Part shown: positions 63,114 through 64,000 of the stretch, one piece after another
How positions within the stretch are numbered: the first letter of the stretch is position 1
Layout of the letters: every line of letters starts with the position of its first letter
Source of the DNA: Rossellomorea marisflavi
GTDB taxonomy: Bacteria; Bacillota; Bacilli; Bacillales; Bacillaceae_B
Direction of reading: 5' to 3'
DNA: 64,000 nucleotides
Assembly (NCBI GenBank): GCA_003667865.1
Contig: CP033051.1
Span: 1,571,501 to 1,635,500 of the forward strand
Notes under the pieces: generated by a model
Told to the model about the DNA's origin: nothing
Databases searched by the model: none
Seen by the model: the letters and a program-made list of their open reading frames with translations, nothing else
Translations under genes and position numbers: made by a program

Positions 63114-64000
63114 ATGAACCATTATGAGCTTTTTGTAGAGAATGATCGACAAAGATATCTGCTTGAAAGAGCAGGAACGTTAGCGGATGCTTTTGTAAAA
63201 AGAGCAGATTACTATGACAGGCATAATTTATTTCCAACTGAAAACATAAATGACCTAAAGTCAGAAGGCTATGTGTCGTTAACCGTACCAAAGGAATTTG
63301 GTGGTGAAGAGATAGATGTATATGAATTGGTGATGATTCAGGAGCGACTAGCACAAGGAGACGGGGCAACTGCTCTTTCGATTGGTTGGCATTTAGGTGT
63401 TATTCAGGAGTTAAGTGAAGAACGATTATGGAAAAAGGAAGTCTTTCAAGAGCTATGTCAGAATGTTGTCATGAATAGAAGTCTTGTGAATAGAGCAGCT
63501 TCAGAGCCTGCTACTGGTAGCCCAACAAGGGGAGGACTGCCTGAAACAAAAGCAGCTGAAACCGAACATGGTTGGGTATTAAATGGTAGAAAGACATTTA
63601 CTTCAATGGCCCGAGTTTTAGATTATTCTATTGTTTCAGCTACGATTGGTGAAACGAAAGAAAAAGGCTTCTTTCTTGTTCCACACAGTGCAAACGGTGT
63701 AAAGGTAAATGAAACGTGGGATTCTATTGCAATGAAAGGAACCGGAAGTGACGACTTGTTATTAGAAAATGTCTATTTGCAGAATGATGCACTTGTCGAG
63801 CGAGACAGTCACCCCCTTGCTTCGAAACTACCAAAAGCCTGGTTACTTCACATACCTGCTTGTTACATCGGAATTGCCATTGCTGCTCGAAATGACGCCG
63901 TCCAGTTTGCCAAAACATACTCACCGAACAGCTTACCTGGACCAATTAAGGATGTTCCAGAAGTTCAAAGGAAAATAGGTGAGATGGATTTAGAACTTTT
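63114..64000 (+). CDS. Acyl-CoA dehydrogenase (N-terminal part, runs off the window)
   Basis: The frame is open from the ATG at 63114 to the window end (295 codons seen), so the C-terminal FAD domain is missing. Visible family features are the N-terminal helical domain (FPTENINDLKSEGYVSLTVPKEFGGEE), the middle domain ASEPATGSPTRGGLPETKAAETEHGWVLNGRKTFTS and WDSIAMKGTGSDDLLLENVY. AAAGGGTG precedes the start. It oxidises acyl-CoA with FAD in fatty-acid or amino-acid breakdown; the substrate chain is not evident. Similar to B. subtilis YdbM-like proteins. Confidence 0.88.
   Translation, partial: MNHYELFVENDRQRYLLERAGTLADAFVKRADYYDRHNLFPTENINDLKSEGYVSLTVPKEFGGEEIDVYELVMIQERLAQGDGATALSIGWHLGVIQELSEERLWKKEVFQELCQNVVMNRSLVNRAASEPATGSPTRGGLPETKAAETEHGWVLNGRKTFTSMARVLDYSIVSATIGETKEKGFFLVPHSANGVKVNETWDSIAMKGTGSDDLLLENVYLQNDALVERDSHPLASKLPKAWLLHIPACYIGIAIAARNDAVQFAKTYSPNSLPGPIKDVPEVQRKIGEMDLEL

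Overview
The window reads as chromosome of a low-GC, endospore-forming Bacillaceae (Bacillus sensu lato). Support comes from the sporulation genes (an alpha/beta-type SASP, a YjcZ-family miniprotein, a CwlC-like amidase), a B. subtilis-like gene complement (desaturase with DesKR, qoxABCD, pepT, csoR-copZ-copA, flotillin), strong AGGAGG ribosome sites with frequent GTG/TTG starts, and U-tract terminators. No rRNA, tRNA, prophage, insertion sequence or CRISPR array was seen.

Layout. 1-5.1 kb: beta-glucoside-type sugar uptake (binding protein, cut by the window edge, two permeases, LacI regulator, GH1 glucosidase). 5.2-8.1 kb: small orphan gene, GNAT, alpha/beta hydrolase, threonine-aldolase-like enzyme. 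8.2-11.4 kb: copper efflux csoR-copZ-copA with two CsoR-type operators. 11.5-15.4 kb: small membrane protein, flotillin behind a near-consensus SigW promoter, a phased repeat array, an HD-GYP protein. 15.9-18.8 kb: des-desK-desR cold/membrane-fluidity system. 18.9-19.9 kb: four tandem 264-bp repeats. 20-29.6 kb: pepT, a PQQ-type lipoprotein, YjcZ, a MerR/TipAS regulator, a cell-wall amidase, a bactofilin-like protein, an ASCH protein, a PhoD-like phosphatase and a hydrolase. 30.3-34.3 kb: the aa3 quinol oxidase operon qoxABCD, followed by a perfect Fur box with no obvious gene. 34.4-41.9 kb: a DUF1540 protein, small genes, a c-di-GMP-I riboswitch with terminator ahead of a diguanylate cyclase, an RND pump and an rRNA methyltransferase. 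42-49.6 kb: oxidoreductase, GNAT, two-part ThrE exporter, two tandem OppA paralogues, two small unknown proteins. 49.7-59.9 kb: beta-propeller surface protein, HAD phosphatase, VanZ, a NarL-type two-component system facing a DUF4097 protein, and a heterodimeric ABC exporter. 60-64 kb: SASP, a frameshifted alanine/sodium symporter, a membrane protein and the start of an acyl-CoA dehydrogenase.

The most unusual content is non-coding. (1) A composite element of four ~22-nt boxes, two forward then two inverted (GGACA-N6-YC-TTATT type), with conserved 50-53 bp within-pair spacing. It occurs at three separate intergenic loci, one of them amplified into four 264-bp tandem units, and the boxes can pair as nested stems. 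(2) A set of 16 CACAAG-like boxes spaced 20-22 bp apart (two DNA turns) ahead of the HD-GYP gene. (3) An orphan Fur box with downstream hairpins that could mark an iron-responsive small RNA. (4) A c-di-GMP riboswitch placed on a c-di-GMP synthase whose inhibitory-site arginine is replaced by lysine. None was tested computationally; all were read by eye.
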